Source: Coriobacteriia bacterium
GTDB lineage: Bacteria > Actinomycetota > Coriobacteriia > Anaerosomatales > SLCP01
Reading direction: 5' to 3'
Length of the DNA: 7,403 bases
Assembly: GCA_007123455.1 (NCBI GenBank)
Contig: SKKZ01000102.1
Location: 1-7,403 of the forward strand
Each line of letters begins with the position of its first letter. Positions within the stretch are counted from its first letter, which is position 1. Made by a program: the position numbers and the translations under genes. Under the pieces are notes generated by a model. The model ran no database searches. It saw only the letters and a list, made by a program, of their open reading frames with translations, and was not told where the DNA came from. This document shows positions 1 to 5,183 of the stretch, piece after piece.

Positions 1-64
1 ACATCGTCACGCAGTGGACACTGGTGACGATCCCCACGCCGAGCCACGGAAGGAATAGATCCAC
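1..64 (-). CDS. Partial TauE/SafE-like (UreH/DsbD_2-type) membrane protein, N-terminus only
   Basis: Only the first 21 codons lie in the window; the gene runs off the left edge. From a GTG at 64 the frame reads VDLFLPWLGVGIV followed by TSVHCVTM, a hydrophobic start with the L-G-x-x-T-S-x-H-C-x-x-M pattern I associate with the first helix of sulfite exporter TauE/SafE family and related UreH/DsbD_2 membrane proteins, where a C-G-G usually follows. The start is supported by a GAGGAG ribosome binding site at 75-70, five bases upstream. It lies 71 bp downstream of the small exported protein at 465-136 and is probably cotranscribed. Members of this family are often linked with metal or sulfur handling, but substrate cannot be told from this fragment. 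The family call is inference from a short stretch; the existence of a gene is more certain than its name. Confidence 0.6.
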   Translation of the reverse strand, partial: MDLFLPWLGVGIVTSVHCVTM

Positions 65-69
65 CTTCA

Positions 70-131
70 CTCCTCGCACGTGTGGACACGGACGGATAGC
101 CGCCCGCTGTCAGCGAGCGGCGTGCGAGGAG
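70..131 (-). promoter_or_regulatory. RNA fold that can sequester the downstream ribosome binding site
   Basis: Positions 121-131 and 70-80 are perfect 11-bp reverse complements. In the minus-strand transcript the upstream arm is CUCCUCGCACG and the downstream arm CGUGCGAGGAG, which contains the GAGGAG ribosome binding site of the TauE/SafE-like gene. Between the arms sits a second hairpin (121-99): nine pairs around a UGACA loop, with a G-U wobble that pairs only in the minus-strand RNA (it is a C-A mismatch on the plus strand). The first arm begins four bases after the stop codon of the upstream gene, so a ribosome finishing that gene would cover it. Inference: translation of the upstream gene, or a ligand or temperature, frees the downstream site. 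No U-tract follows, so it is not a standard terminator. Confidence 0.5.
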
Positions 132-135
132 AATG

Positions 136-465
136 TCAGATGCGTATTCGGGCCCCTAGGGGGTCGAGTACGGCAGTGTAGAAGGAATCGAGTGTGATCT
201 CGGCAAGAGCAGAGTTCGCGTCCTGCTCGGGAGTATCTGAGAGCGGGATAACCGCGACCGCCGGTGCCTGCGGGGCAGGAAGCCCATCGGGGCTTTCGTC
301 GACCATCATGTAGTCCTGACAGCCATGACCGTGATCGATAATGCCTGCGAGGCCCATCAACGAAGCACACCCGGGCATCGTACAGGCAGGGGCAAGCGCG
401 AACATGAGCGCGACGGTCAGAGCCATCGGCACCCAAACGAACGTTGCAGCGCTGCGGTGCAGCAC
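136..465 (-). CDS. Small exported Cys/His-containing protein of unknown function
   Basis: A 109-residue protein read from GTG at 465, chosen because AGGGGG lies just upstream and because the hydrophobic signal-like segment (residues about 7-27) then falls at the N-terminus; the frame is open further upstream to an ATG at 657, but that would run through the divergent promoter and the DUF427 gene. After the hydrophobic stretch come C28, C33 and C49 with H45 and H47 in CTMPGC and DHGHGC, then an acidic, Pro/Ala-rich tail. The A-P-A-C at 25-28 is a poor lipobox, so a lipoprotein is possible but not shown. I recognise no family. It is followed by a TauE/SafE-like gene, a context compatible with metal or thiol handling outside the membrane; this is inference only. 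Confidence 0.6.
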   Translation of the reverse strand: MLHRSAATFVWVPMALTVALMFALAPACTMPGCASLMGLAGIIDHGHGCQDYMMVDESPDGLPAPQAPAVAVIPLSDTPEQDANSALAEITLDSFYTAVLDPLGARIRI

Positions 466-482
466 GTGACCCCCTGGATACT

Positions 483-556
483 CGGGTATTAGTACGAACC
501 CGTTGGAGCAAACGTTGTACCAGGACGTCCGGTGCGTACGAACGGGTACGAACCCG
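483..556. repeat. Three 11-bp repeats in the divergent promoter region
   Basis: The 125-bp spacer between the divergent genes carries GTACGAACCCG at 492-502, GTACGAACGGG at 536-546 and GTACGAACCCG at 546-556. The last two start 10 bp apart and the first lies 44 bp before the second, so all could sit on one helix face. Two copies also form inverted CGGGT/ACCCG pairs (483-487 with 498-502; 543-547 with 552-556). This arrangement looks like operator sites for a regulator of one or both flanking genes. I could not assign convincing -35/-10 boxes on either strand, and no regulator gene is in the window. Confidence 0.45.
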
Positions 557-590
557 GGTGAGTACCGCAAACCGAGAAGGAGACACCACG

Positions 591-1085
591 ATGAGAGCCG
601 AGAGGATCGAGCCCGGTCCCGGACAGGAGTCCGTCTGGGACTACCCGAGACCACCACATGCCGAGCGCACCACGAAGCACATCAGAGTCATGCTGGCCGG
701 AGTCACCGTCGCCGACACGAACCGCTCGGTCAAAGTGATGGAAACGAGCCACCCTCCCACCTACTACATCCCGCATGAGGACGTTGCGCACGGCGTGTTG
801 TCGCCAGCCGCGCGCTCGACCGTCTGTGAGTTCAAAGGCCGGGCGGTGTACCACCACGTGACGGCCGGCGGAGTCGAGAGGCGCAACGCTGCGTGGTCGT
901 ATCCGGATCCTCTCGATCCCTATGGTGAGATTGCAGGCCATATCGCGTTCTACCCGAGCATGATGGACGAGTGCAGTGTGGACGGAGAGCCTGTGATCCC
1001 ACAGCCGGGCGACTTCTACGGAGGTTGGGTGACTTCCGACGTAGTCGGACCGTTCAAAGGAGGGCCCGGGACGCTCGGCTGGTGA
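591..1085 (+). CDS. DUF427 (PF04248) domain protein
   Basis: A 164-residue protein made almost entirely of the DUF427 domain. Family hallmarks seen include ESVWDYPRPP (13-22), the strand V-x-x-A-G-V-T-V-A-D (about 33-42), ETSHPPTYYIP (51-61), a C-E-F-K-G-R core (79-84), AAWSYPDP (100-107), GHIAFYP (116-122) and the C-terminal FYGGWVTSDVVGPFKGGPG (142-160). The biochemical role of the family is not established to my knowledge. The ATG at 591 is chosen because GAGAAGGAG lies eight bases upstream and the domain begins a few residues later; the open frame extends back to 444 but that part is low complexity and overlaps the divergent gene. No signal peptide, so cytoplasmic. It is the only plus-strand gene in the window, divergent from the small exported protein, and ends just before a hairpin terminator. 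Confidence 0.93.
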   Translation: MRAERIEPGPGQESVWDYPRPPHAERTTKHIRVMLAGVTVADTNRSVKVMETSHPPTYYIPHEDVAHGVLSPAARSTVCEFKGRAVYHHVTAGGVERRNAAWSYPDPLDPYGEIAGHIAFYPSMMDECSVDGEPVIPQPGDFYGGWVTSDVVGPFKGGPGTLGW

Positions 1086-1104
1086 TTCGTTCGAACGCAG
1101 AAGA

Positions 1105-1120
1105 GCCGCCTTTCGGCGGC
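1105..1120. terminator. GC hairpin between convergent genes
   Basis: GCCGCC at 1105-1110 and GGCGGC at 1115-1120 form a perfect six-pair stem with a TTTC loop, 19 bp after the DUF427 stop. It is followed on the plus strand by CCTTCGTGT and on the minus strand by TCTTCTGCG, so only short pyrimidine runs trail it. Its place between converging genes, 63 bp past the end of the LPFTG protein, suggests a bidirectional terminator. The rest of 1086-1183 shows nothing else. Confidence 0.6.
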
Positions 1121-1183
1121 CCTTCGTGTCGTTGTTGTCTTCAGAAGTCGTATCTGCCTGTCAGTTCAAGTCCTTCCCATCCG

Positions 1184-2014
1184 TCACATGCCGATCCTTC
1201 TGAGCGCTGTGCCGGCAGCTGCTGCTGCCGCTGCTCCAAGGAGCATCACCACCGGTCCGCCGGTGAAGGGCAGGAACGGCTCCTCCTCGGCCTTGGTCAC
1301 GGGATCCTCGTCCTCGGTGAAGGGCAGGAACGGCTCCTCCTCTACACCAGGGGGCTCCTCACCCGGAGGCTCCTCACCCGGGGGCTCTTCGCCCGGAGGC
1401 TCTTCACCAGGGGGCTCCTCACCCGGAGGCTCCTCACCCGGGGGCTCTTCGCCCGGAGGCTCCTCACCAGGGGGCTCTTCGCCCGGGGGCTCCTCACCAG
1501 GAGGCTCCTCACCAGGGGGTTCCTCACCAGGGGGCTCCTCACCCGGAGGCTCTTCGCCCGGGGGCTCCTCACCAGGAGGCTCGCCGAGCGCCACATGGCT
1601 GAGTACCAGGAGGCCGTAACCTTCGGAGTCGACCATCGCATAGGCGCCCAAAATCACGTCATGATCCGGGGTGCCGACGTAGAAGTGCTGAAGCATGCCG
1701 TTTCCGACCGGGATGCCGCTGGCTGTCTTAAGCCCGGCGCTCTGGAACGTCACGTAGATCGTGCCGCTCTCGGTTCCCATGTCGAGCTGGTTCAGAACGA
1801 AATGCCATACAACAGGATCGGTCAACCCACCGGCGTCACCCTCAACGTTGAACGTCGTGCTATCTGCGCCGACGTGAGGACCGTGCAGATTCACCTGAGT
1901 GGACGCAACTGCCGGAATGCCGTACATCATAACTACTGCAGCTACCAGGCCCATCATCAATATGCGGGTTACACGTGAGGCCGCAGCAACACTCGAATTC
2001 ATCGAGACCTTCAT
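1184..2014 (-). CDS. LPFTG wall-anchored surface protein with GEEPP repeats
   Basis: A 276-residue secreted protein. Residues about 1-38 form a signal peptide: basic start, hydrophobic core near RILMMGLVAAVVMMYG, and a likely A-x-A cleavage near IPAVAS. Residues about 39-143 are a globular region I do not recognise. Then come fifteen GEEPP-type pentapeptides (a rigid, acidic, Pro-rich stalk), two copies of EEEPFLPFT eighteen residues apart, and a classical sorting signal: LPFTG, an alanine-rich hydrophobic span, and a basic RR tail. The final LPFTG is the one expected to be cut by sortase; the earlier LPFTE lacks the glycine and the membrane span. The ATG at 2014 is preceded by AAGGGAGG nine bases upstream; an ATG at 2002 is a weaker choice. 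It probably projects from the cell wall; ligand or function is unknown. No sortase gene is in the window. Confidence 0.88.
   Translation of the reverse strand: MKVSMNSSVAAASRVTRILMMGLVAAVVMMYGIPAVASTQVNLHGPHVGADSTTFNVEGDAGGLTDPVVWHFVLNQLDMGTESGTIYVTFQSAGLKTASGIPVGNGMLQHFYVGTPDHDVILGAYAMVDSEGYGLLVLSHVALGEPPGEEPPGEEPPGEEPPGEEPPGEEPPGEEPPGEEPPGEEPPGEEPPGEEPPGEEPPGEEPPGEEPPGEEPPGEEPPGVEEEPFLPFTEDEDPVTKAEEEPFLPFTGGPVVMLLGAAAAAAAGTALRRIGM
1261..1342 (-). repeat. Two 28-bp direct copies encoding the duplicated EEEPFLPFT motif
   Basis: The 28 bases at 1261-1288 recur exactly at 1315-1342, an offset of 54 bp (18 codons, in frame). They encode the sorting-signal sequence EEEPFLPFT twice. The bases between the copies are not repeated, so the duplication is either partial or partly diverged. 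Exact identity, including third positions, points to a recent event or ongoing conversion. Confidence 0.85.
1355..1579 (-). repeat. Fifteen tandem 15-bp repeats (GEEPP stalk)
   Basis: Fifteen contiguous 15-bp units, consensus on the plus strand CTCCTCACCCGGAGG, fill 1355-1579 without spacers. Variation is nearly all synonymous (CTC/CTT, ACC/GCC, CCG/CAG, GAGG/GGGG). There is higher-order structure: units 1-3 are identical to units 5-7, units 4 and 8 differ at one base, and units 9-10 equal units 14-15. This indicates growth by duplication of blocks, not only single units. Each unit adds five residues, so length changes stay in frame and would alter the stalk length of the wall protein. Confidence 0.95.
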
Positions 2015-2065
2015 CGCTGCTCGCCTCCCTTCTCAAGAACCTCGAAGATATCTATGTGTGCAACC

Positions 2066-2094
2066 CATATGTTCCCTTCTATTACCATACACAA
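2066..2094 (-). promoter_or_regulatory. Possible promoter of the LPFTG protein gene
   Basis: The 169-bp gap 2015-2183 is visibly richer in A and T than the coding DNA around it. On the minus strand TTGTGT (2094-2089), a 17-bp spacer and CATATG (2071-2066) make a modest sigma-70-type match about 50 bp before the start codon. Other partial matches exist nearby (for example TAGACA further upstream), so the exact promoter is uncertain. The AT-rich character itself and the position downstream of the msrB stop support a separate promoter for the surface protein. Confidence 0.3.
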
Positions 2095-2183
2095 ACTCAG
2101 CATATTCGTGTCTACTAATGAAAGGCCGCCAGCTGTTCCCGGTGCGGGCAGAAGAAAACCTGCACGATTCTTGAGCGGTGCCC

Positions 2184-2588
2184 TCAGGGCCGCCCGGAAG
2201 CAAGAAACTCGAGCGCAACCGAGTTGATGCAGTAGCGCAAACCCGTGGGCTGCGGCCCGTCCGGGAAGACATGACCCAGATGGCCTTCACAGCGGGCGCA
2301 GCGAACCTCGACTCGACTCATGCCAAACGAGTGGTCCGGATGCTCCGTGACCGCTCCTGCTTCTACAGGCCGGGTGAACGAGGGCCACCCGCAGCCCGAG
2401 TGAAACTTGTCCGCCGAGTCGAAAAGTTCGGCGCCGCACCCTGCGCACCGGTAGATTCCATCGTCCCCGAGGTCGGTGTACTCACCTGAGAACGCCGGCT
2501 CCGTGCCCGCACGACGCAGCACGCGGAACTGCTCGGGCGTAAGCAGCGAGCGCCACTCCTCCTCGGTGCGAACAACCTTCTCGCTCAT
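2184..2588 (-). CDS. msrB: Peptide-methionine (R)-S-oxide reductase MsrB
   Basis: A 134-residue single-domain MsrB, full length for the family. It reduces the R epimer of methionine sulfoxide in proteins. Visible hallmarks: two zinc-binding CxxC pairs (C48/C51 in CAGC and C97/C100 in CARC), SGCGWPSF at 64-71 with the resolving cysteine C66, GHLGHVFPDGP at 102-112, and the catalytic cysteine C120 in RYCINS. Thus MsrB uses ordinary cysteine although its partner MsrA appears to use selenocysteine. There is no signal peptide, so it should be cytoplasmic. The ATG at 2588 has AAGGAGG upstream, and the gene begins 20 bp after the msrA stop, so the two are surely cotranscribed. It is the last gene of the cluster; a small hairpin overlaps its stop codon (about 2175-2193) but lacks a U-tract. 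Confidence 0.97.
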   Translation of the reverse strand: MSEKVVRTEEEWRSLLTPEQFRVLRRAGTEPAFSGEYTDLGDDGIYRCAGCGAELFDSADKFHSGCGWPSFTRPVEAGAVTEHPDHSFGMSRVEVRCARCEGHLGHVFPDGPQPTGLRYCINSVALEFLASGRP

Positions 2589-2608
2589 GGGTGCTCCCCT
2601 CCTTCCGG

Positions 2609-3394
2609 TCAGCGCCGGACCAGCGTTCGCAGACGTTCCTGCGCCGCATCCGAAAGTCCGAGCGACTCGATCTCGCGCTCCAGTTGCAGTGAGGACCCGA
2701 TCCCGTACACATAGCCGTTGAGCCGGGCGGCCGCCGTCGACTCACGGAAGTCAGCCTCATCCGGATAGTGCGCGTGCATCTCGCCGGAAAGCAGCCGATC
2801 GCGTCGGAGCGCGTACTTCTGGTGGTAGTCTTCGGCGACGTAGAAGCGCTCAAGTCGTCTGACCTCGGTGAGCACGGGACGGGTCACGCCTGCGACGACA
2901 GCCTCCCGGGAGCGCCGGGCGGCCTCGAACTGTGCATCGTCACCGGCGAGCACCATCGCTTTGTACTGGGTGGAGTGGGCACGCGCCGAAGGGTCGTGCT
3001 CGGTCCAGAAGATCTCGAGCAGCTCCTCGTATGAGAGGCGCGCGGGATCGAAGTCGACCTGGAAGACCTCGGTGTGATCACCGATGGAGCGATACGTGGG
3101 GTCGGGCGTGGACCCGCCCGCATACCCAACCCTCGTACGCACCACACCTTCGAGGAGCCCGAACCGGGCATCCGGCCCCCAAAATCAACCGGTGGCGAAG
3201 GTCGCCGTCTCGATGACGACGGGTGCCGAAAGATCGATCGGCGGGAGCGGACCGCTCTCCACCGCATGCGTCGTGCGATCGGACCACGGGAACATGTGCG
3301 CCTCCTGTACGAATTGGTACCCGTACATGAGCAAAGCGAATGCCGCACCACCGGCAAGGACCGCTGCAACGACCACCCGTCGGTCCACGCGCAC
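2609..3394 (-). CDS. msrA: Selenocysteine-containing, membrane-anchored methionine sulfoxide reductase A
   Basis: Read with TGA 3187-3185 as selenocysteine, this is a 261-residue MsrA, which reduces the S epimer of methionine sulfoxide. Residues about 7-26 form one hydrophobic segment after an RVDRR start, with no clear cleavage site, so an N-terminal anchor with the catalytic domain outside the membrane is likely. A linker follows, then VVIETATFATG, Sec70, and FWGPDARFGLLEGVVRTRVG; MsrA has G-C-F-W here, so Sec replaces the catalytic cysteine. GYAGG (90-94), PTY, GDHTE and YHQKY are also family-like. There is no cysteine anywhere, so no resolving Cys, as known for clostridial Sec-MsrA. GTG 3394 starts two bases after the stop of the upstream gene; GTG 3388 is an alternative and neither has a strong ribosome binding site, suggesting coupling. 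The alternative is a pseudogene or sequence error at this codon. Confidence 0.85.
3154..3173 (-). promoter_or_regulatory. Bacterial-type SECIS hairpin within msrA
   Basis: In the msrA mRNA, starting 11 nt after the TGA, GGA (3173-3171) pairs with UCC (3156-3154), U3170 is bulged, GCCCG (3169-3165) pairs with CGGGC (3161-3157), and the apical loop is GUU (3164-3162). The loop G comes 20 nt after the TGA. The E. coli fdhF SECIS has the same layout: a lower three-pair stem, a bulged U (U17) and a G-U in the apical loop (G23-U24), which SelB recognises. Here the bulge is at position 18 and the loop G-U at 24-25 counted from the U of UGA. The fold is visible by eye; binding by SelB is inference. 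Confidence 0.75.
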
Positions 3395-3396
3395 GG

Positions 3397-4620
3397 CTAC
3401 GTGCCGAGCTCGTTGGCAAGCTGCTCCAGGAAGAGGCCGACGTCGGTCACGATTCCGATCGTCTGCCACGAGCCACGGTCGGCGAGCTTGGTGACGACGG
3501 CGGGGTTGATGTCCACGCATACCGTCTGTGTGGCGGCCGGCAGCATGTTGCCGGTCGCGATGGAGTGCAGCATCGTCGACAACATCAGGCATGCGCCCGC
3601 GCGTTGACAGTACGCCCGCATGGCGCTCTGCGCCTCCATCACGTCTGTGATGACGTCGGGCAGTGGGCCGTCGTCGCGCACCGAGCCGGCGAGCACATAG
3701 GGCGTTTCGGTAGTGACGAGCGTGTGCATGAGGCCGCTCGTGAGGGCGCCCGCCTCGACTGCGGCGGCGATAGATCCGTGGCCCCGGATCGTGTTGATGG
3801 CCCGCAGATGATGCTCGTGGCCGCCCACCGCAGGCACCCCGTCTTCGACCGAGACCCCGAGTGACGTTCCGTAGAGTGCGGCCTCGATGTCATGGACGGC
3901 GATGGCGTTGCCTCCGAAGAGCACGCTCACGTAGCCGGCACGCACGAGACGGGCGAGCTCGTCACCGGCCCCGGTATGGACGACGGCCGGGCCCACCACG
4001 GCGATGATCTCCCGCTCGGCGTCACGACTCTCCCGCAGCACCTCGGCGACGATCTTGACGACCTGCGCCTTGGGCTTCTCGGAAGAAACGGTCGAGGTCA
4101 TGAACTCGAATGCCTGCTTCTCGCGAGGGCGCTCCTGTGGCCGGACGCGGAGGCCGTCGTGTCCCACCACGAAGTTGTCCCCTGCACAGACGTCCGCCAT
4201 CGGCACCGTCCAGGCACGCCCGGCCTGCCGGTCCACGCGAACGCCGAGGTCCATCTCGGTACCCTCGACCCTGATCCACCGGCCGTCCACCCGAACCGCG
4301 GTCTCGAGATTCGTGGTGGAATAGAAGCCATCGGGGAATACCCCGTCGGCCGGCGCGGGCATCAGGACGACGTCCGACGGGTCGACAGGCACCGCGCCGT
4401 GCTCCTGCACGGCGGTGAGCAGCGCATCGAGGTGCTCCTCGCCATCGCCTCGTATGCGAAGCACCGCCCGCGACGCGTCCTCGTTGGTGCGCCCGACCTC
4501 AAAGGAGAGCGTCTCGAACTCGCCGCCGAGCGAGACCACATCATCCATGATCGCGGACATGATGCCCGAATCGATCAGGTGTCCCTCGATGCGGATGTCC
4601 TCGTAGGAGCCGTGCGGCAT
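3397..4620 (-). CDS. TIGR00300 / LOR-SDH family protein, probable ornithine cyclodeaminase
   Basis: A 407-residue protein of the TIGR00300 family. Residues about 7-100 match the LOR/SDH conserved region (Saccharop_dh_N): EDIRIEGHLIDSGIMS and GEFETLSFEVGRTNEDAS. The C-terminal half has AVVGPAVVHTGAG (207-219), VLFGGNAIAVHDIEAALYG (233-251), GGHEHHLRAIN (266-276), and the family ending CVDINPAVVTKLADRGS...GIVTDVGLFL (368-398). Archaeal and cyanobacterial members (the C-terminal part of AgrE/ArgZ) convert ornithine to proline with NAD(+), releasing ammonia; whether this bacterial member does so is inferred. It lacks the arginine dihydrolase domain of AgrE/ArgZ. The ATG at 4620 has GAGGAGG seven bases upstream; the frame is open further up but that part overlaps purE. 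It starts 28 bp after purE and runs into msrA with a two-base gap, so it is an operon member. Confidence 0.88.
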   Translation of the reverse strand: MPHGSYEDIRIEGHLIDSGIMSAIMDDVVSLGGEFETLSFEVGRTNEDASRAVLRIRGDGEEHLDALLTAVQEHGAVPVDPSDVVLMPAPADGVFPDGFYSTTNLETAVRVDGRWIRVEGTEMDLGVRVDRQAGRAWTVPMADVCAGDNFVVGHDGLRVRPQERPREKQAFEFMTSTVSSEKPKAQVVKIVAEVLRESRDAEREIIAVVGPAVVHTGAGDELARLVRAGYVSVLFGGNAIAVHDIEAALYGTSLGVSVEDGVPAVGGHEHHLRAINTIRGHGSIAAAVEAGALTSGLMHTLVTTETPYVLAGSVRDDGPLPDVITDVMEAQSAMRAYCQRAGACLMLSTMLHSIATGNMLPAATQTVCVDINPAVVTKLADRGSWQTIGIVTDVGLFLEQLANELGT

Positions 4621-4648
4621 GGCAGAGCCTCCTCGGGCTGCGCGGCGA

Positions 4649-5110
4649 TCAGGCCTCGGCCATCTCCCGCTTGTAGTCGATGATGCGCTCCCGGTACTCG
4701 GACATCGAACTGCCGAGTATCTGCGTAGCAAGGATCCCGGCATTCTTCGCGCCGTTGATTGCGACACACGCCACCGGGACGCCGGTAGGCATCTGCACCA
4801 TAGAGAGCAGCGAGTCGAGGCCGCCAAGATCTGAGGTCTTCATCGGCACGGTGATGACCGGCAGTGGAGTGAACGCGGCTACCACGCCACCGAGGTGCGC
4901 GGCCTTGCCGGCGGCTGCGACTATCACCTTGAGGCCCCTGTCACCTGCCGTGCTCGCCCACTCGTGTACACGATCGGGGTTGCGGTGGGCGCTCGCAACG
5001 AGCATTTCGTACGGTACGCCAAGCTCCGCAAGCTGATCGGCGCACTGCTGCATGACATCCATATCGGACTTCGAACCCATGACGATCCCTACTAGCGGCG
5101 TGTCAGCCAT
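4649..5110 (-). CDS. purE: N5-carboxyaminoimidazole ribonucleotide mutase PurE (class I)
   Basis: A 153-residue PurE, typical length. It moves the carboxyl group of N5-CAIR to carbon 4 of the imidazole ring in purine biosynthesis. Seen directly: VGIVMGSKSDMDVM (7-20) with the phosphate-binding GSxSD, the catalytic-site SAHRNPDRV (40-48) with H42, AAAGKAAHLGGVVA (65-78), and the C-terminal NAGILATQIL (123-132). This pattern is of the class I bacterial enzyme, which works with PurK; purK is not in the window. The ATG at 5110 has GGAGGAG five bases upstream, and the protein starts at the normal place for the family; the open frame further upstream is noncoding. It follows the radical SAM gene by 73 bp and precedes the TIGR00300 gene by 28 bp. 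Confidence 0.97.
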   Translation of the reverse strand: MADTPLVGIVMGSKSDMDVMQQCADQLAELGVPYEMLVASAHRNPDRVHEWASTAGDRGLKVIVAAAGKAAHLGGVVAAFTPLPVITVPMKTSDLGGLDSLLSMVQMPTGVPVACVAINGAKNAGILATQILGSSMSEYRERIIDYKREMAEA

Positions 5111-5162
5111 GTGACTCCTCCGGCTCGCTCGTGCCCACATCGGGCGGTCGGTGTGTGTGGAG

Positions 5163-5168
5163 ATTGTA
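5163..5168 (-). promoter_or_regulatory. Possible -10 box for an internal promoter before purE
   Basis: The 73-bp gap between the radical SAM gene and purE contains TACAAT on the minus strand (5168-5163), a good -10 match, about 50 bp before the purE start. No convincing -35 box is present at 17 bp (TGCCGT there), so this is a weak candidate for an internal promoter that could let purE and the genes below be expressed apart from purD. Confidence 0.3.
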
Positions 5169-5183
5169 ACGGAGCGAGGCGCG

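Noticed and set aside
110..589. Minus-strand 159-residue Arg-rich open frame
   Set aside because: Overlaps the small exported protein in another frame, has low-complexity composition and no ribosome binding site or motif support.
1355..1579. CRISPR array
   Set aside because: The 15-bp units are contiguous with no unique spacers and encode an in-frame GEEPP pentapeptide in a wall protein.
1188..1619. Plus-strand 143-residue protein with GGSSP repeats
   Set aside because: It is the antisense reading of the GEEPP repeats; the minus strand has the signal peptide, ribosome binding site and LPFTG sorting signal.
2175..2193. Terminator at the end of msrB
   Set aside because: A small CCC-TGA-GGG hairpin with a bulged extension overlaps the stop codon, but no U-tract follows; too weak to list as a terminator.
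2609..3145. A stand-alone 178-residue MsrA starting at GTG 3145
   Set aside because: It would lack the G-C/U-F-W active site and begin inside the conserved VVRTRVGYAGG; conserved MsrA sequence continues upstream in the same frame to and past the TGA.
3185..3187. Simple pseudogene or sequencing error at the msrA TGA
   Set aside because: Cannot be fully excluded, but the stop lies exactly on the catalytic codon, the rest of the frame is intact, and a SECIS-like hairpin follows at the right distance.
3185..3592. A separate 135-residue membrane protein ending at the TGA 3187-3185
   Set aside because: Its first 66 codons overlap the TIGR00300 gene out of frame, and its last residues (ETATFATG) are the strand leading into the MsrA active site, so it is the N-terminal part of msrA.
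3892..4683. Plus-strand 263-residue open frame
   Set aside because: It is antisense to the well-conserved TIGR00300 gene and has no recognisable motifs; long antisense frames are expected at this GC content.
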